In this document: positions 63,301-64,000 of the stretch, one piece after another
Numbering within the stretch: position 1 is the stretch's first letter
Layout of the letters: each line of letters starts with the position of its first letter
NCBI RefSeq assembly: GCF_030128875.1
Contig: NZ_CP124620.1
Coordinates: 3,855,001-3,919,000, forward strand
DNA: 64,000 nt
DNA from: Stenotrophomonas sp. BIO128-Bstrain
GTDB taxonomy: Bacteria > Pseudomonadota > Gammaproteobacteria > Xanthomonadales > Xanthomonadaceae
Reading direction: 5' to 3'
Program-made: the position numbers and the translations under genes
The notes under the pieces: generated by a model
Told to the model about the DNA's origin: nothing
Databases searched by the model: none
The model's input: only the letters and a program-made list of their open reading frames with translations

Positions 63301-63669
63301 GACGGGCTGGGTCCGCACACGCTGCCGCCGCTGGGCGCCGAGCGCGCGCAGCAGGTGCTGCGTCGCCTGCTGCAGCTGCGCAGCGAAGGGCTGCGCGCGC
63401 CGCTGCTGTACGGCCCGTCCACCGGCTGGGTGCTTTACACCGCCGCCGAGGCCAGGCGCGAGGCCGAGGGCCGCGCCAAGTGGCACGGCAGCGACCGCAA
63501 CTGGGGCGAGTCCACCGGCGCCGGCTACCAGCTCGCGCTGCGCGGCCACGACCCCTTCGCCAGTGCCGACAGTTACCGGCAACTGCTGCACAACAGCTTC
63601 GTGGTGTTCACCGCGGTGCGCGAAGGCCGGGTGTTCCCGGGCTTTGACGAGGAAGGAGCCCTGCGATGA
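60322..63669 (+). CDS. recC: Exodeoxyribonuclease V gamma subunit (RecC)
   Basis: Chi-recognition and strand-splitting subunit of RecBCD, 1115 residues. The N-terminus (FRLYHSNSLDVLAALLATTL, then VLIPQVAMRRWLQSTLA) and the central GGVSFGRMVPMRLLPFRVICVLGLNDGDFPR block are characteristic. The C-terminal inactive nuclease-like domain ends near SFVVFTAVREGRVFPGFDEE. The recB start overlaps the recC stop (ATGA), so both are one operon. Confidence 0.95.
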   Translation: MTDAASDFRLYHSNSLDVLAALLATTLRTPVPGQSILVPEVVLIPQVAMRRWLQSTLAAEYGIAANLAFLTPGELVARALNANVPGEHDDLNAEGLRWRLYAALRDPVLMAQPPMAALQAYLSAADPLKPWALAAELASVFEKYQAWRRDWLLRWDAGAAPNDPQAILWRRIAGGEQYRARRIDAYLARFEGAGQPLPQGLPTRVFAFATLNISPDVLRVLATQARVGTMHFYLPTPTQAYWGDLQTLGEKLRSGAPDPFGEAAGENRLLQAWGAAGRDFMAVLGSYEVVHPSGEIAAYDDPEEDARPDMADGGLSDSLLHRLQRDLFHRRGQPAGELREGLRYDDPSLQVHACHTRLRELQVLHDQLRGLLQDPRFDPPLQARDIAVLAPDIDPYVPYLEAVFGGRSGGDDHIPYALADTSPLAGEPLADVFVHLLGLPVSRFGLNEVLDLLASAPLADAAGLDAAAFDRLHDWLQAAGARWGLDAAHRGQHQAPVDDAFTWQFALDRLLLGHASGSDGDIAGVAPWPELEGSALDALDRLLGLLRVLARYQKALGEAMSPGQWRQRLLALLDALLPEPPQAASSQRALERLRKLINEFARDAETAGFEGDVPPEVLRAHFAGVLAQADTRAPLLTGGVSFGRMVPMRLLPFRVICVLGLNDGDFPRRDPAAGLNQLTAELGTDKRRHGDRSLREDDRFLFLQLFASAQDVFYLSYLGADPRDGSVREPSVLVSELIDAAAEYHLDPPAAARRMTVRHSLQPFAPAAFGGGEEPRRFSYRRQWHPAAGSLGGARRALAPWFATPLPPMESSAAEPELSVDALRRFLTDPASQFLSQRLGLRLPDDVDNADDVEPLVMAARGGDTVLLQQAVIEATLGQDDTPLYPRLRARALLPSGALGERQFALLQAQTEPYAQALAQWQAGTTADSRRYEVDIDGVRLHGRVDGVHPHGLVRLRPGPLNGRAAIRQGLDWLLANAAGEALPLVQFHEAGDDGLGPHTLPPLGAERAQQVLRRLLQLRSEGLRAPLLYGPSTGWVLYTAAEARREAEGRAKWHGSDRNWGESTGAGYQLALRGHDPFASADSYRQLLHNSFVVFTAVREGRVFPGFDEEGALR

Positions 63670-64000
63670 CCGACCACGACCTGCTCAATGATCCCTACCT
63701 GGCGCTGCCGCTGGACGGCGTGCGCCTGATCGAGGCCAGCGCCGGCACCGGCAAGACCTTTACCCTGGCCACGCTGTTCACCCGGCTGGTGGTGGAGAAG
63801 GGATGGCGCATCGGCCAGATCCTGGCCGTCACCTTCACCGATGCCGCCACGCAGGAACTGCGCAAGCGCATCCGCGAGCGCTTGGCCTTGGCCGCGCAAC
63901 TGGTGGAGCGCGCGCCGGGCGAACAGGACAGCCCGGAGGTCGCGTTGACCCGGGTGATCCTGCAACGCCAGCTCGCCCTCGGTGAAGAGACACCCGCCGC
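63666..64000 (+). CDS. recB: Exodeoxyribonuclease V beta subunit (RecB), N-terminal part
   Basis: Cut by the window end after 111 residues. The visible part starts MTDHDLLNDPYLALPLDGVR and has the UvrD-type Walker A (IEASAGTGKTFTLATLFTRL) and motif Ia (AVTFTDAATQELRKRIRERL). It is the 3'-5' helicase and nuclease subunit of RecBCD. A recD gene would be expected further right. Confidence 0.95.
   Translation, partial: MTDHDLLNDPYLALPLDGVRLIEASAGTGKTFTLATLFTRLVVEKGWRIGQILAVTFTDAATQELRKRIRERLALAAQLVERAPGEQDSPEVALTRVILQRQLALGEETPA

Noticed and set aside
60337..63591. A 1084-residue minus-strand frame across recC
   Set aside because: Antisense to recC and without any family signature; composition is that of a shadow frame.

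Overview
The window is GC-rich chromosomal DNA from a gammaproteobacterium of the Xanthomonadaceae, most likely Stenotrophomonas. Three things point there: the origin order gyrB-recF-dnaN-dnaA | rpmH-rnpA-yidC-mnmE, the tonB-exbB-exbD1-exbD2 cluster close to pdxJ as in Xanthomonas campestris, and several short palindromes with a terminal GTAG that look like the SMAG repeats described in S. maltophilia. The assignment rests on gene content and order, not on a database search. I saw no tRNA, rRNA, CRISPR array, insertion sequence or prophage.

Layout. 1-2.4 kb: the 5' end of a TonB-dependent receptor, divergent from an Entner-Doudoroff pair (KDG kinase, KDPG aldolase). 2.5-8.2 kb: an AcoR-type sigma-54 activator divergent from an aldehyde dehydrogenase, zinc alcohol dehydrogenase and DUF779 gene, with a textbook -24/-12 promoter and a perfect dyad between them. 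8.2-11.7 kb: bacterial end-joining genes (ku, ligD). 11.8-20 kb: mixed housekeeping genes (second TonB receptor, aromatic/aspartate aminotransferase, fructose-bisphosphatase, 2OG-Fe(II) oxygenase, SPL-like radical SAM protein). 20-27.5 kb: pdxJ, cardiolipin synthase, the TonB-ExbBD energiser, a TPR protein, an M48 protease and a CPBP protease.

28.4-40 kb is the replication origin. Genes to the left are almost all on the minus strand; rpmH onward is on the plus strand. The dnaA-dnaN gap holds perfect DnaA boxes, and the unusually long recF-dnaN gap (1.2 kb) holds another plus AT-rich DNA. These two gaps carry the two arms of a 194-bp imperfect inverted repeat on either side of dnaN. Four parS sites with at most two changes and one weaker candidate lie in or beside recF and before dnaN, with a sixth near the recF 3' end.

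40-55 kb: glycerophosphodiesterase, rhomboid protease, a TerC-family exporter behind what looks like a yybP-ykoY (Mn2+) riboswitch, an RlmI-like methyltransferase, M19 dipeptidase, amino-acid permease, two LysR regulators each divergent from an oxidoreductase, a LysE-family exporter and rmuC. 55-60 kb: glutathione peroxidase, then a complete mlaFEDCB-mlaA operon for outer-membrane lipid asymmetry. 60.3-64 kb: recC and the 5' end of recB.
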